Source of the DNA: Diphasiastrum complanatum
Taxonomy: Eukaryota; Streptophyta; Lycopodiopsida; Lycopodiales; Lycopodiaceae
Reading direction: 5' to 3'
Assembly: GCA_029204225.1 (NCBI GenBank)
Contig: CM055108.1
Location: 5,068,806-5,132,805, forward strand
Length of the DNA: 64,000 nt
Shown: positions 35,491-47,532 of the stretch, piece by piece
Layout: each line of letters opens with the position of its first letter
Position numbering within the stretch: the first letter of the stretch is position 1
Notes under the pieces: model-generated
What the model was told of the DNA's origin: nothing
Seen by the model: only the letters and a program-made list of their open reading frames with translations
Database searches by the model: none
Translations under genes and position numbers: made by a program

Positions 35491-37475
35491 CTGCATCTGA
35501 GGAGAAAATTTTTCTCTCTCAGAATGTCAGATGGTGATTTTGTTCAGAACCACATAAATGAATTTAATACTCTAATGAATCAAATGGCTACAATAGGTTC
35601 ATCAGCAATCGAAGACTTTGATGCTGTTATGACCCTATTGTCAAGCTTACCATCTTTCTATGAAAATTGGGTGATGATGGTCTCCACACACTTAGACATC
35701 ACATTATTTTCCAAGAAGGGCTCAAGAAAGCAATAGAAGAAGTAAGTTGTTCGACAAACTGATAGCAATCAAAAGCAGTCACAGAAGTCCCAAAATGAGC
35801 CACCTGTTCAGAACAACAAAAAAAGAATCTTCTGCAGGTATTGCTAGAGACCAAATCATGAGATCTAGGACTGTCGAATCTTGAAGTTCAACAATGGCAA
35901 GAAGAACTGGATCAGCAAGCTCATGCAGCTGACACCAAGCAAAAGATCAAAGATGATGATGAGCAGTAAGTCTTCATGGTGAGCCATCACCATGTCGAAC
36001 AATTAGAGGAGTGGTTCCTCGATTCTGGAGCTACACAACACATGACAAGCCATCAAGAATGGTTCATTGACTAATCACCCTACAGCACAAAGAAATTTGT
36101 TCACCTTGGAGACAATAATTCCCACATAATTGAAGGTGAAGGTATTATTAGGATGTATTTTCATAATGAAATGTCAAAACTTGTACCAAATGTATTGTAT
36201 GTCCTGAATTTGATGACAAATCTACTATCGATCAGTCAAATTAGAGACTTAGGACATTAGGTAGAGTTTCAGACAGATTCATGTAAAATTCTTGATAAGA
36301 ATAGGAGAATTCTTGCACTTAGAAAGAGGCAAGGATACAAATTGTATCATAGAAAAGTAGGCGAGGAGACCATTCAAGTCAAATCAAGAACACATTTTTA
36401 AAGATGTGTTAGACATTGTACATACTGATATATGTGGCCCAATGCAGACACCATTATTACTTGATGCAAAGTTCTTTATTACATTTATAGATGATTATTC
36501 CAAGGGGACTGCTGTCTATTTCCTAAAGCACAATTTAGAAGCTTTCTAGTTCTTCAAGAAATTTAAGGAGAATACTGAGTTGCATATAGGCAAAAGAATC
36601 AAAGCTCTTAGGAGAGACAATGGTGGAGAATACATTTCAAATGACTTCAAGGATTATTGCTCAACCAATGGCATCGAGCAACAGTTTGCTGCTTCCTATT
36701 CTCCACAATCAAATGGACTGGCTGAAAGGAAGAACAGAACCTTAGTCGAGCCTGCTAAGTGCATGATCACACATGCTTCTTTGCCCAAATCATTTTGGCA
36801 ACATGTTGTTTCAACATAAATTTATTTGCAGAATCGATGTATAACTAAGGGTGTTCCTAACAGCAAAACTCCTTATGAGGTATGGACTAGGTTCAGACCC
36901 TCAATCACACATTTGAAAGTATTTGGATGCACAACTTATGCTCATGTCCCAAAGGACAAAAGAAAGAAACTTGATGAGCATTCTTTTAAAACTATTTTTG
37001 TCGGCTATTGCAATTCTGATGGAATGTACAGACTGTATAACATAGAAACCTGTAAAGTTTTCACTAACAGGGATGTGACTCAGTTTGTTGACTTGAAACG
37101 CAAGGGACAAATGCAGTCCACAATTTTTGCTCCGACAACTGACTCTTCTCAGAAGGTAATTTCCATTCCTTCTTGTAGTCATCCTATACATTCAAATCCA
37201 GAAGAAGATGAAGAGACTGCAACTCAGGAGCAGTCAATGTTTCCAACATGTCCGACACAACTGACAGGAAGTGGAACTTCACAGCCAGAAGCTTCAACCA
37301 AGAGATCATCAAGAACTCAATCTCAACCTGTCCAATATGCTAATGAATTTGCTCACTATTCTATTCAAGAGCCAACCACACTTGAAGAAGCTTTGTCAGA
37401 GGTTGACTTAGATCTCTGGAAAGAAGCCATGGACAAATAGTACAAGTCACTACTGAGGAACAACACATGGACTGT
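35480..37475 (+). pseudogene. Copia gag-pol fragment, cut by a Gypsy insertion
   Basis: Gag (KLHLRRKFFSLRMSDGDFVQ, MTLLSSLPSFYENWVMMVS) is followed by a damaged zinc knuckle near 35840 and a protease motif WFLDSGATQHMTSHQEW near 36012-36065. A deletion removes most of the pre-integrase block. The integrase core follows (DIVHTDICGPMQT, FIDDYSKG, RRDNGGEYISNDF, GLAERKNRT), then linker and RT start, which stops at NNTWTV (37470). There the LTR of a minus-strand Gypsy begins, so the Copia was present first. Stops interrupt 36384, 36549, 36820 and 37438. Confidence 0.87.
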
Positions 37476-37833
37476 CTGTAAGAGATCCTAACACCACAGT
37501 AGGGAAACACTAATTGAACCACTTAGCCTTGCCCACTCCTTGATATGTAACAAGCCCCTCCTAATCTAGTGTGAGGCCTGGTAGCATGCATGCTGCCAAG
37601 TGTCGGCCATGTGGCTCTGACGTGGCCGACTATACATTAAGACCCAACGTGGAGGCCTATCTTGTTGACAGGGTCCCTAGGCTGAGTTAGGCCCGCCATG
37701 GCTATGGACCGTGCAGGGGCACACTACTCACACTATCTTGCCTTGTTGGTCGTGTACGCTGGACACGACCCTGACTGTGGTATTTGACCTCCTGTGTTCT
37801 CTAGGGTTCGGCCCTGGTTACATGCTCATAACA
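37476..37833 (-). repeat. 3' LTR of minus-strand chromovirus
   Basis: On the minus strand it starts TGTTATGAGC after a PPT and ends ...GATCTCTTACA, so it has TG...CA ends and a length of 358 bp. It is GC-richer than its surroundings. It holds three strong inverted repeats: GGTAGCATGCATGCTGCC (37580-37597), GTCGGCCA/TGGCCGAC (37602-37630) and GGTCGTGT/ACACGACC (37748-37770). The 5 bp next to it in the Copia are CTGTC, the expected target site; the other side is lost. Confidence 0.8.
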
Positions 37834-37846
37834 CTCCCTCCCACTT
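37834..37846 (-). other. Polypurine tract of the chromovirus
   Basis: The minus strand reads AAGTGGGAGGGAG directly before the LTR start TGTTAT. Confidence 0.8.
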
Positions 37847-40800
37847 AAGAACCGTCTTGGTCCTCTAAGACAAAGTTTGAAAAAATATTGCAAAGGACGC
37901 TGCCTCTTTCCCAAGTGGCATTCTCAATAGGCTAATCATTCCACTTGACCAGGTATTCTTTGTATAGAGTATGACGAGTCTATGTCTCTCTACTGGTAAG
38001 AATCTCCTCTGTTTCATGTGGAGGTTGTTGAGAATCCAATGGGAGAACTAGAACATTGTCCCCTACCAGATTTTCTAATCTAGCTTTTTGTAACTGACTC
38101 ACATGAAAAAATGGCACACTCCTAATTTGAGGGTTTGAGAGTCAACTGGGACTCTCAAGTAGACTTTCTCACCAGCGAAGAACTGCACATCTCGTCTGCA
38201 TGGATCTGCATCATGCCTGGCTGGATCCTGGGATTGTCTAATGCTACGCTTAGCATGTTCTATCATCTAGTTTAGGTCTTCTAAAAAGTTTCTAGCTGCT
38301 TCAACTTTTTCTTGTTTAAATTCTACAGCTGTGGGTGAGCGTGGCTAAAAATCGTACATCTGTATAAATGGGCTGTATCCCATAGTTGAATGTTTGGTAC
38401 TATTATAAGCAAACTCTAATATCAAGAGATATTCCTCCCAATTAGTCTACCTTTTGTTGACGTATGCGCAAAGCATATCCTCCAGCACCTGATTTACCCT
38501 CTATGTTTGACCATCTGTCTGTGGATGGTCGGTGGTACTCATATTAAGTTTAGTATGGAACACTACCCTCCAAAAATTTCCATGAAACTTACTGCCTTGG
38601 TCGCTGACTATGCCGGAAGGTAGACTTTACAGTTTAAATAAGCCATCTACAAACAACCTCGCTAACTCTGGAGCTCTAACAGTTGTCTTGGTCAGAATAA
38701 AATGAGCCATTTTGGTCAGACGGTCGACTGTGACCCGTATAGCATCATTACCCTTTTGAGATTTAGGCAGGCCTACTATAAAATCCATGGAGATACTCTC
38801 CCATTTACCAGCTGGTATTTCTAAGGGCTGTAACAACCCTCCTGTTTTTAAGTGCTCTGCTTTATTTAGTTGACATTTCTGACAACTGGTTATATATTGC
38901 TAGACATCCTTTTTCATACTGGGCCCAAAAAATTGCCTACAAAGAAGCTCATAGGTCTTCTGTATGCTAGGGTGCCCCACACTAGGATTGTCATGACACT
39001 CATATAGGACCTGCTGCCTATAGTCCTCTGAATTGGGGACACATACTCTACCTCTATAGAGCAAGTACTCATCCTAAATGAAATATTGTTTCCATTCAAA
39101 TCCTTGAGTCAACTGACCATCAACCACTAGGGTATGTTATATAGGCTCAAAATCCTCAACGTCATCTGACATATACTCGGAATAATCATCATCCTCAATG
39201 AAAGTTGCCGTATTCTTGGATGAATTGGCACCAGCCCTGGGAACTGATTTTGGAGTCTGTAACTGTCTGCTCTGGACTGAGTTCCAGATAGTAGAGAAGA
39301 ATGCATCATGCTGGCACTTCCCTCTCAAGGACTCAAGTAACTCATTATGAATCTGAGTAAAACTCAGCTCGTTTATCATAGGCATTCTACTAAGGGCATC
39401 TGCTGCTATATTGAATTTTTTCCATCTATATCTGATAGATATATAAAACTCTTGCATCAACTCTGTCCAACGAGCTTTCCAACCTCTAATCTCAAGGTAT
39501 CTGAGACTTTCATGGTCTGTCCGGACCTCAAAGTTGGCACCATACAAATAATGCCTACAAGTTTTAAGGGCATGGACTATAGAAAAGAGTTCCTTTTCAT
39601 AGGCATTGTACCTAGTCTAAGCTGGCTCAAGTTTTTTACTCTCGAATACAACTGTTCATCCACCCTGAGTTAGTACAGCACCAACTGCAAAGTCGCTAGT
39701 ATCTATTTCGACCACAAATGGCTGATTAGAGTCGACGACTTTTAAAATTGGTGTTGTAGCTAAGGCTGTTTTGAGAGCATCAAAGCTCTCCTACTGTGCG
39801 GACTCCCAAATGAACTCCTTTCTCTTTCTCTTAAGAAGATTTGTCATGGGAACTGCTATATGAGCACATTCCTTGACAAATCATCTGTAATATCTCGCCA
39901 AACCAAGAAAGATCTGAAGCTCTAAAATATTTTGAGATCTCAGCCAACTGAGTATGGTTGTAACCTTATTGGGGTCCATCTTGATCCCATCTACTGAGAT
40001 AATGTGACCCAAATAAGCTACTTTTTCAATGAAGAATTCACACTTGGATTCTTTATCATAAAGCTTATGCTTTCTAAGCAGTCGAAACACCTTTCTAAGG
40101 TGTTTAAGATGCTCCTTCCTCGTATTGCTGTAGACGAGGATGTCATCTAAAAATATGACACTATTCATCAAGATCATAAAAGTAGCTGGAGCATTTGTGA
40201 GCCCAAATGGCATCATCTTAAACTCATAATGACCATGACGAGTCCTTTTCGGGACATCTTCCGACTTTATACGAACTTGATGATATCTTGATCTGAGATC
40301 TATTTTATTGAAAAACTTAGCCTCATTGAGTTGATCAAACAACTCGTCTGCCCAAGGCATAGGATATGTATTCTTAATTGTGACTTTATTGAGAGCTCTG
40401 TAATCTACGCAAAGACGCATAGACCCCTCTCTTTTTTTCACTGAAAGGACTGGTGAGGCCCATGGTGACCTCTATTCGGCTGACCTGATTCGGAGGTTTA
40501 GAAACAAATGTTATACCTAGTACTAGGTTTATTACATGATCTACTTTCTCTACTAGGTGATAAACCATGTGGCAAATCTTCAGGAAAAATATCTTTAAAT
40601 TTAGACAATAAAGCTTTTAATTTACTGATTTTTTGCTGTAAAGAACTGGAAATAGAAACTTCAGGAATGAACTGAAAGTCACATAAGAATACCTGATGGT
40701 CGTTGTCTCTGATTAGCTTATAGAGATCTGAACTACAGACCATAGGACTATTAGGAACATCATGCTCCCCATGCAATTGGATCTCTCGGCCTTTATGTTG

Positions 40801-41735
40801 AAAGCTGAGGGGGTTCTCTTGATAGTTTCTGTGGAAAGAAGGTCCTAAGCTGTAGAGCCAATCTCTCCCAAGAACAATGTCTGTGCGATCTAGGGGCATT
40901 ATCTGAAAGTTTATTTCATCTTGGTTCCCTAAATACCAAGATTTAGATTACTTACCATAGTTTCTCAAAAAAATTTATCTTCACCCTTAGCTAGTGAAAT
41001 TATGTACCTATGCTAACTAGGTACTTCTAGAAGTTTAAGTTTTTTAACTAGGATGTAGTTGATGGAATTATGTGTCGCCTCATCATCAACCATAACTATG
41101 ACTGACTGGTTACCAACTTTCCCATGCATACGTACTAGGTCATGTAGCCCAAAGCTGAAGGATCTCGCTAGCATTGCAGAGGTTAGCTGGCAATAGTGTT
41201 CATGGTCTTCATGATATACTTTGATCTTGGAAGCTGTCGAGTCACTAGGAAAACTTACGGTCTGAACAAGATGAACTTGTTTTTTATTCTTTTTATCTTT
41301 CTTAGTGAAAGGCCCCTTGGGACACTGTCTGACTGTGTGTCCTTTGCCCATGCACACAAAGCACAAACGTTCTTGTTTGGGTTTCTCAAAATCTTCTGGT
41401 TTTAAGGGGTGTATGAATGATGGACGTTTCTGAGGAGCTTCGCCTTTTACTTTATCTTCTTTCTTTCACTTTAAAAATTTCTTTTCAAATTGAAAGTCTT
41501 TCTGAGAAGGCTACTCATAAAGGGGCTGTTGTCTCGCCCTCTTCCCACCCACTGAATCATCATAGATTTGAGCATATCTGAGAGCTTGCTCTAGGGTAGT
41601 AGGCAAGTTTCTCTGGACCTCTACTTTATATTCATCTTTGAGGCCACGGACAAATCCCCTCATTTTTTAATAGTCATCCATATCTTTTATTTTTAAAATT
41701 GCTTCTTGATACTGTGAGATATATTGGATTAAGAA
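37847..41735 (-). pseudogene. Chromovirus (Ty3/Gypsy) gag-pol, decayed, 5' truncated
   Basis: Read from 41735. The gag end (FVRGLKDEYKVEVQRNLPTT) comes first, then a zinc knuckle CFVCMGKGHTVRQC near 41325-41366. The protease site reads VMVDDEATHN where VDSGATHN is expected, so the Ser and Gly of the active site are changed. RT ([28 protein letters not shown]) lies at 39881-40441 with a short deletion just before FLDD. RNase H ends with AADALSR (39137-39547). Integrase with its zinc finger (CQKCQ) and DFIVGLPKSQKGNDAI lies at 38455-39100. A chromodomain, EYLVKWND-stop-PIENATWE, is near 37896-37970. Chromodomains direct integration to marked chromatin in this clade. 5' LTR, PBS and gag start are missing. 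Confidence 0.9.
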
Positions 41736-41736
41736 T

Positions 41737-43072
41737 TTGTCTATTACTATAAGATGGGTGACTTCGCACATCATCAATAACTGTAAACTCCATTGATGGA
41801 CTCCTACACTCTGATGGCAATTCACTACTTCCTAAACGGTTGACGGTGAGAAGATGAGGTAATTGCACAATGACATCTGATGCCAATGGATCTTCACTAT
41901 GCAGAGTCACATCTGTTTCACTACTCCTAATATGCTCTATTGCACCACTTCAGGATAATTCTGGTCCTGTAGAAAGTTAATAATGTCCATATAAATTGAT
42001 GTTTCCGATTGGATACGCATTATATGTTCATTCGGAAATTCATCAGAAATAGGTTTAAACTGATTTTTCATTTGGAGGCGGGATATAAAATCCGCATTTT
42101 GATGATCCTTGTCTCTTCTTAATTCTACTTCATAATTAAACTCATCTAATAATAATACCCATCTAGCTACCCTACCTGAAAGATCAGGTTTATTCACTAA
42201 ATGTTTCAATGCATAGTGATCTACGTGAAAAACAAAAGGGTATCCTAAAAGATAATGTCTAAATTTCTTTACTGAATAAATCATTCCTAGTGCTTCTCGC
42301 TCTGTAGCGGAATAATTCTTTTCTGATGCAGCGAGTTGCCTACCCACATAATAAATTGGGTAATCTATATTTTGGTCATCTTTCTGACTAAGCACTACAC
42401 CTATTGCAAACGATGATGTATCTACATATACATGGAACTTTTTAGTCCAATTTGGAGGTCTGACTTCAGTGGCTTTTGCTAATGACTATTTCAATTGATC
42501 AAAATCTTGTTGATGGTCTTGTGACCAATGGTACTCAACAGACTTTTTTAATAAACTTGTTAAAGGAGTTACTACTATGGCATAATCCTTAATTATCCTA
42601 CGATAATAACCTACGTGTCCTAGAAAACCTCTACGCTCTCATAGATTAGTTGGTTTTAAAAACTCTAAAATCATTTTTACTTTTTCGATGTCGGCTTGTA
42701 TACCGTCATTCAAAATTTTATGTCCTAATAGGATGCCTTCCCTCATCCCAAAGTAACACTTGGCTGGATGCAATTTAAGAGATGTCCCTTGACATGTTCT
42801 CAATGTTTTCTCTAATGCATCTAAATGGCCTTTAGTTGACGAATAAACACAAAAGTCATTCATGAAAATTTCTAAAAACTTAAAAAAAATTGAAAAATAT
42901 TTGTCATCATACGTTGGAATGTGGCAAATGCAATACAAAGACCAGAGGCCATTCGCGTATATGTGTACGTCCCCTAATCAGTGGTGAAAGTGGTCTTGGA
43001 TCTATCTTTCTCCTTTATAAAAGCTTGGTTATAACCTGAGAATCCATCTAAAAAGCTATAACGTTCATAACA
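41737..43072 (-). pseudogene. Second Gypsy element: RT C-terminal part and RNase H
   Basis: This continues the RT that starts at 45440, separated from it by the Copia insert at 43073-45005. RT reads RYSFLDGFSGYNQAF near 43020-43065, then FLEIFMNDFCVYSS (42840-42900; NDF replaces the usual VYVDDF-type box), then CYFGMREGILLGHKI. RNase H lies at 41937-42395 (ATEREALGMIYSVKKFRHYL, FVHVDHYALKHL-like, DHQNADFISRL). No integrase or LTR is recognisable; the stretch 41737-41930 has no clear family signal, and the chromovirus gag starts there. Confidence 0.85.
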
Positions 43073-43876
43073 TGTCGCGAAAGCGCGTGTGTGGGACTGA
43101 TTCGTATTCGTCCTCTTCGTCTTCTTTATCCTGAACAATTTTTTGTCTTCAAATTTTCTTTTGTGCGAAAGCTATTACAGGATCCCAGACACTCGACTAC
43201 ACATCATAGAACACATTCTATTCTAGCAACCATGATACACAACACAAGACGAGATGTACAAAAATAGAGTGACTGTATTATCAGTTTTAAATTAGAGTAA
43301 ATTCGTCAATGTCTCGCTCGTTGGCGGAATGACATTCTACTCTTTCGCTGTGTTCTGCTCATTGGCAGACTTTCATGCACAACTATGGTGTCTTTTTTTT
43401 CTCAATCTATCCACTACATCTCTCTCTGTCTCTTACAGATCTCTGTATTCACATGCTCTAATTATGATCCAGAGAGGATCATTTATACCTCCACTATATA
43501 GAGTTTACAAGCTAGCTAAACGTCGAATCACATGACTAGTTAACGCTAATCAACTAGTTAGTTAGTCTCCATCATTGCTACTCGTTGCAGCTCGGCGTGA
43601 AGCCTGTTGAGCTGCCAGCTGGCAGTGCGAAAGATTTTTCTTCGTCTGATTTGTAACCTCCTGTTTGCTTCCGTTTTTTTCATTTATTTTCGTTGTTTTC
43701 GTTTCGCGTCCCTTTTGCGGTTTGCGGTCCTAGAGGTGTGTTTGCAATTTGCGATTGATTCGCGAATCATTCGTGCTTTGAGTCAAAGACACGTTGACTA
43801 TCATGAATCGTACTCGTTCGACCTTCGTGTCTTGTTCGTGCTGCGACAAAGTTGTAGGAGTTCACCATTTCTAACA
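43073..43876 (-). repeat. 3' LTR of the deleted Copia
   Basis: The minus strand starts TGTTAGAAATGGTGAACTCC after a PPT (43877-43888, AAGAGGGAG) and ends ...TTTCGCGACA. Length is 804 bp. Open frames on the plus strand through it have no protein features. Confidence 0.85.
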
Positions 43877-44252
43877 CTCCCTCTTGAACCTTGCAACTTT
43901 GTTCGTTCAATCCAACTTTGCTTGGTAAAGAGTGGCTTGTCGAGCGGTTTTGTGAGGAGATCTGCAATCATATTTTCTGATTTTATGAACTGGACCTGGA
44001 GCTCTCCTTTCGAGATCAAATCTCGAAGATGATGGTACTTCAGAGAAATGTGCTTTGTCTTTGAATGGAAGACAGGATCCTGAGACAGATAGATGGCACT
44101 CTGACAGTCCATCATCATCGTGCTTGGCCCCTCTTGTGGTATCCCAATTGTCTCCAACATGATTTGCAGCCACACTACCTCATTTGCCACTTTCAAGGCT
44201 GTGACATACTCAGCCTCGCAAAAGGATTGAGCTACCAAGGTTTGTTTTTTGT
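43877..44252 (-). pseudogene. Copia RNase H C-terminal fragment
   Basis: Frame 43801-44289 covers NKKQTLVAQSFCEAEYVTAL, MMDCQSAIYLSQDPVFHSKT, KHISLKYHHLRDLI and ENMIADLLTKPLDKPLF, the conserved end of Copia RNase H. EAEY and MDCQSA carry catalytic acidic residues. The frame starts in LTR sequence, which marks the deletion breakpoint near 44253. Confidence 0.9.
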
Positions 44253-44255
44253 TTA

Positions 44256-45005
44256 TATTCGTCCTCTTCGTCTTCTTTATTGCGAACAATTTTCTGTCTT
44301 CAAATTTTCTTTTGTGTGGAAGCTGTTACAGGATCCAAGACACTCGACTACACATCACAAAACACATTCTATTCTAGCAATCATGATACATAGCACAAGA
44401 CAATATGTACAAAAATAGAGTGACTATTATCAGTTTTAATTTAGAGTGAATTCGTCAGTGTCTGGCTCGTTGGCGGAATGACATTCTACTCTTTCATTGT
44501 GTTCTGCTTGTTGGCAGCTTTCATGGACAGCTATGGTGTCTTTTTTTTTTTACTCTATTCGCTACGTCTCTCTCTTTGTCTCTTACAAATCTCTGTATTC
44601 ACATGCTCTAATTATGATCTAGAGAGGATCGTTTATACCTCCACTATGTGGAGTTTACAAGACAGCTAAACGTCGAATCACATGACTAGTTAACGCTAAT
44701 CAACTAGTTAGTTAGTCTCCGTCATTGCTACTCATTTTAGCTGGGCGTGAAGCCCGTTGAGTTGCCAGCTGGCAGCGCGAAAGATTTTTCTTCGTCTGAT
44801 TCATAATCTCCCGTTTGCTTTCGTTCTTTTTGTTGTTTTCGTTTCACGTCCCTTTTGCGGTTTGCGGTCCTGGAGGTGTGTTTGAGATTCGCGATTGATT
44901 CACGAATTGTTCATGCTTCGAGTTGACTGTCACGAATCATTCTCGTTCGACCTTCGTGTCTTGTTCCTGTTGTGACAAAGTTGCAGGAGTTCATCATTTC
45001 TGACA
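44256..45005 (-). repeat. 5' LTR of the deleted Copia, 3' end lost
   Basis: The minus strand starts TGTCAGAAATGATGAACTCC at 45005. It aligns with the left LTR over its length with scattered substitutions and a few short indels, and stops at GACGAAGAGGACGAAT. The PBS is deleted. Confidence 0.85.
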
Positions 45006-47470
45006 TGTCCAGCTACCTGGTCAAGAATAGTATCTGTATATAGCAGAGGATGATAATACTTTGCCATAGCAGCATTTAGTTTCCTAAAATCTTGGCAAAC
45101 TCTAATCTTGCCCGTCTTCTTTTAAGGTATTGCTCTAAGACATCTATCTAATTCGGCTTTAACTAACAATGAGTACTTTGGATTCAATCTATATTGGCGC
45201 TACCTAATATGTATTGTTCCCTGAATAAGATCTATTCAATGTTCGCCCCATTTAACTGGTATTCCTATTAAATCATCCATCGACCAGGCAAATACGTTTT
45301 GGTATTTTTGAAAAAGTAATATATACTCTTCACATTCTTGGTCGGCATTTATATAAATTCAAAATTTTACCTTTATTAATTTCTATTTCTACATAATCTG
45401 TTTTATCTACCATCCCTTCAGTCAGGCTTGCTATCGTTCCACCCAGAACTTCCCTTGACTCGAATGTTGTTGGTATTTTCTCATCCTCGTCAATCTCATA
45501 GCATTCTATGAAATTGATCCAGCATTCAGCAGGTTTCTAACTCCTCACCCCATCTCAAAAGGTGACCCCCTATTGGACTAGCTATGAGAATGTCTGGAAA
45601 AAATATTTGTTTGATAGACCAATTTATAATAGCATCTACTTGATATAGCCATGGTCTTCCAAATAATATTGAATAAGGTGGTATATTTACTAGGTATATG
45701 ACAAAGAAATTCATAACAAACGTCTCTGTCTCTATAACTACGCTACTACCTTGTAGCTCCTCTACTGGTATACATTTGGATGTGTCTGCTAAATGGATTT
45801 CATGGTAAGTGATAAGCTCTATCTGTTTTTCTAGTCCTAATTCCTTAACCATTGTTTCTGTTATTAAGTTGATACTGGATCCTAAGTCTATTAGTCTGAT
45901 CTCCTATGATAGCACCAATCTTTGGGACTCCACAATCTCCTCTATCTGCATATTCTACTCTATTACTGTATGCAGGTATCCTTCCTCAGTCCTTACAGAC
46001 TGAAGCCCTTCATCCTCCAAAGTATAGCTCAAGGATGATGAAGGTGTCTCACCTTTGTACTTATCTTTTTCTCATGATATAGTAATTCTTTTGTGACTTT
46101 TCCCTGTCGATGTCTCCATCTGGTCTCTGAAGGTAATCTCCTTCTTCTTCTAGTGGGTTATGACATCGGCTTGATACAGCCATGGTTGTCCTAATAGCAC
46201 TTTATTTCATGATTGTCTTGTAGTTCTTAATATTATAAAATCCATAAGAAACTTATGATCTCCAATATAAACTGTAACTTGAGACAATTCGCCTATTGGT
46301 GATCTTCTAGTTGCATCAGCTAATCTTAAATGTCTTAAGGTGGGTGCTATTCTATGATGAATGCCTAACTCATATGTTGTTTCTTCAGTCATTATGTTTA
46401 TACTAGATCCAGAATCTATGGGTACACTATCTAAGATGAAGCCATTGATTACTACCTGAATCTCAGGTTGACCTTCATCACCGTAATTAACTAATCCTAC
46501 GTTGACTATTGGTAACTTTGCATTTCTTTTCTTTTTATTTTGCAAAAATTGCTTAATTTCTTTCTTGTAATATTGGTTATAATCTAATAAATGTTTAAAG
46601 TTATATTAGGCAATTTTAGAGACAAGGTCTTCTACTATGTCATAAGAACGGTTTCTAAGTGGCGATGGATATCTAGGTATCTTGCTACTTATAACAGGAT
46701 CTAAAAATGTTACTTTTTTAACTTTTCTGGTTTCTTTGTCTAAAAGCTTTTTAGCTTCTGAACTAATATCAACATCATGATGTTTTTCAGTAGGCCTATC
46801 AAGGTCTAATTCTTTATTATTAGGAATTTTTACTAACTGGTCTGCGACTTTAGCTTTTTCTATCGCATTTTTCGTGTTTTTTGCGGTTTTTGCAAATTTC
46901 ATCTTAGTTTTCTTACCTTAAGAGTTAAAGAATATTTACTACTTCTAGTAGTTACTTTATTTACCTCTACATCTAAATCTGGCCATCGATGGTCTTGATC
47001 TAATAATTCAGACTCTACTTCTATCCTCTGAACTATTATGTTAGTGTTAGTTTTAGATGGCCAAGGGTCATCTTCTCTAGGCGAGTTTACAAACCTTGGT
47101 TTAGATTGTGGTTGTTGTGGCTGAGGACATTCAGCAATGACATGCCCTTCGCCTTTACAGTTAGCACAGAGCGGCACATATCCTACTGACCTCCTGGGTT
47201 CAGGGCAATCAGGCGAATAGTGACTCGGGGCTCCGCAATTGTAGCAGAACCCCTTACTCTGGGTGGTAGAGTGGATTCTCGTGTCCTGCCCCTACGCAAA
47301 ATAGTGTATTGTTGACCAGTACACTGTTTCGGTATAATGGTTTTTTGGTTAGTAGGAGTTGCAGTATAAGCTACCTCCCCATGATTATTAATCGGACAAC
47401 CGATCATTTTCTCCGGAATTTTGACGAGAAAGGTGTATATGCGCTCCATACAATGAACTCCTCATTGCGG
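45006..47470 (-). pseudogene. Second Gypsy element: gag, two protease domains, RT start
   Basis: Read from 47470: two CCHC zinc knuckles in succession (CYNCGAPSHYSPDC near 47190-47240, CANCKGEGHVIAEC near 47130-47168) with a frameshift between them. A Lys-rich part follows (46606-46902), then a first retropepsin, IDSGSSINIMTEET (46207-46545) ending LLGQPWLYQADVI. After about 220 bp of linker with stops comes a second retropepsin, IDLGSSINLITETM (45526-45900) ending LFGRPWLYQVDAI, and the RT start (CRAIPKKTGKIRVCQDFR-like, LNAAMAKYYHPLLY) to 45006. Order and motifs are those of a Ty3/Gypsy element; two knuckles and the RNase H type suggest the non-chromovirus branch. No LTR is identified. Confidence 0.85.
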
Positions 47471-47532
47471 CAGGGCCATGATAGAAAGAAAACCACAATG
47501 CAGACTCTGTCATAAGCGCTTCTTCTCTCTTC

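Larger units (their letters stand above)
43073..45005 (-). mobile_element. Internally deleted Copia element (LTR - RNase H - LTR)
   Basis: Two related LTRs enclose only about 380 bp. Ends are TGTC...GACA on either strand. The left (3') LTR is 43073-43876 and the right (5') LTR 44256-45005. The right LTR lacks the terminal 35 bp or so of the left one and is joined directly to the RNase H coding end, so leader, gag, protease, integrase and RT were lost in one deletion. The element lies within the RT of a Gypsy copy; RT protein sequence resumes on both sides. I found no exact target duplication at the ends. Both LTRs have diverged at many positions, so this is not recent. Confidence 0.85.

Noticed and set aside
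43607-44418. Plus-strand open frames of 100-140 codons
   Set aside because: They run across a Copia LTR and its RNase H in antisense; no protein features.
43068-45010. Target duplication ACATGTC around the deleted Copia
   Set aside because: The apparent repeat overlaps the TGTC/GACA element ends; the true flanks (TAACA and TGTCC) do not match.
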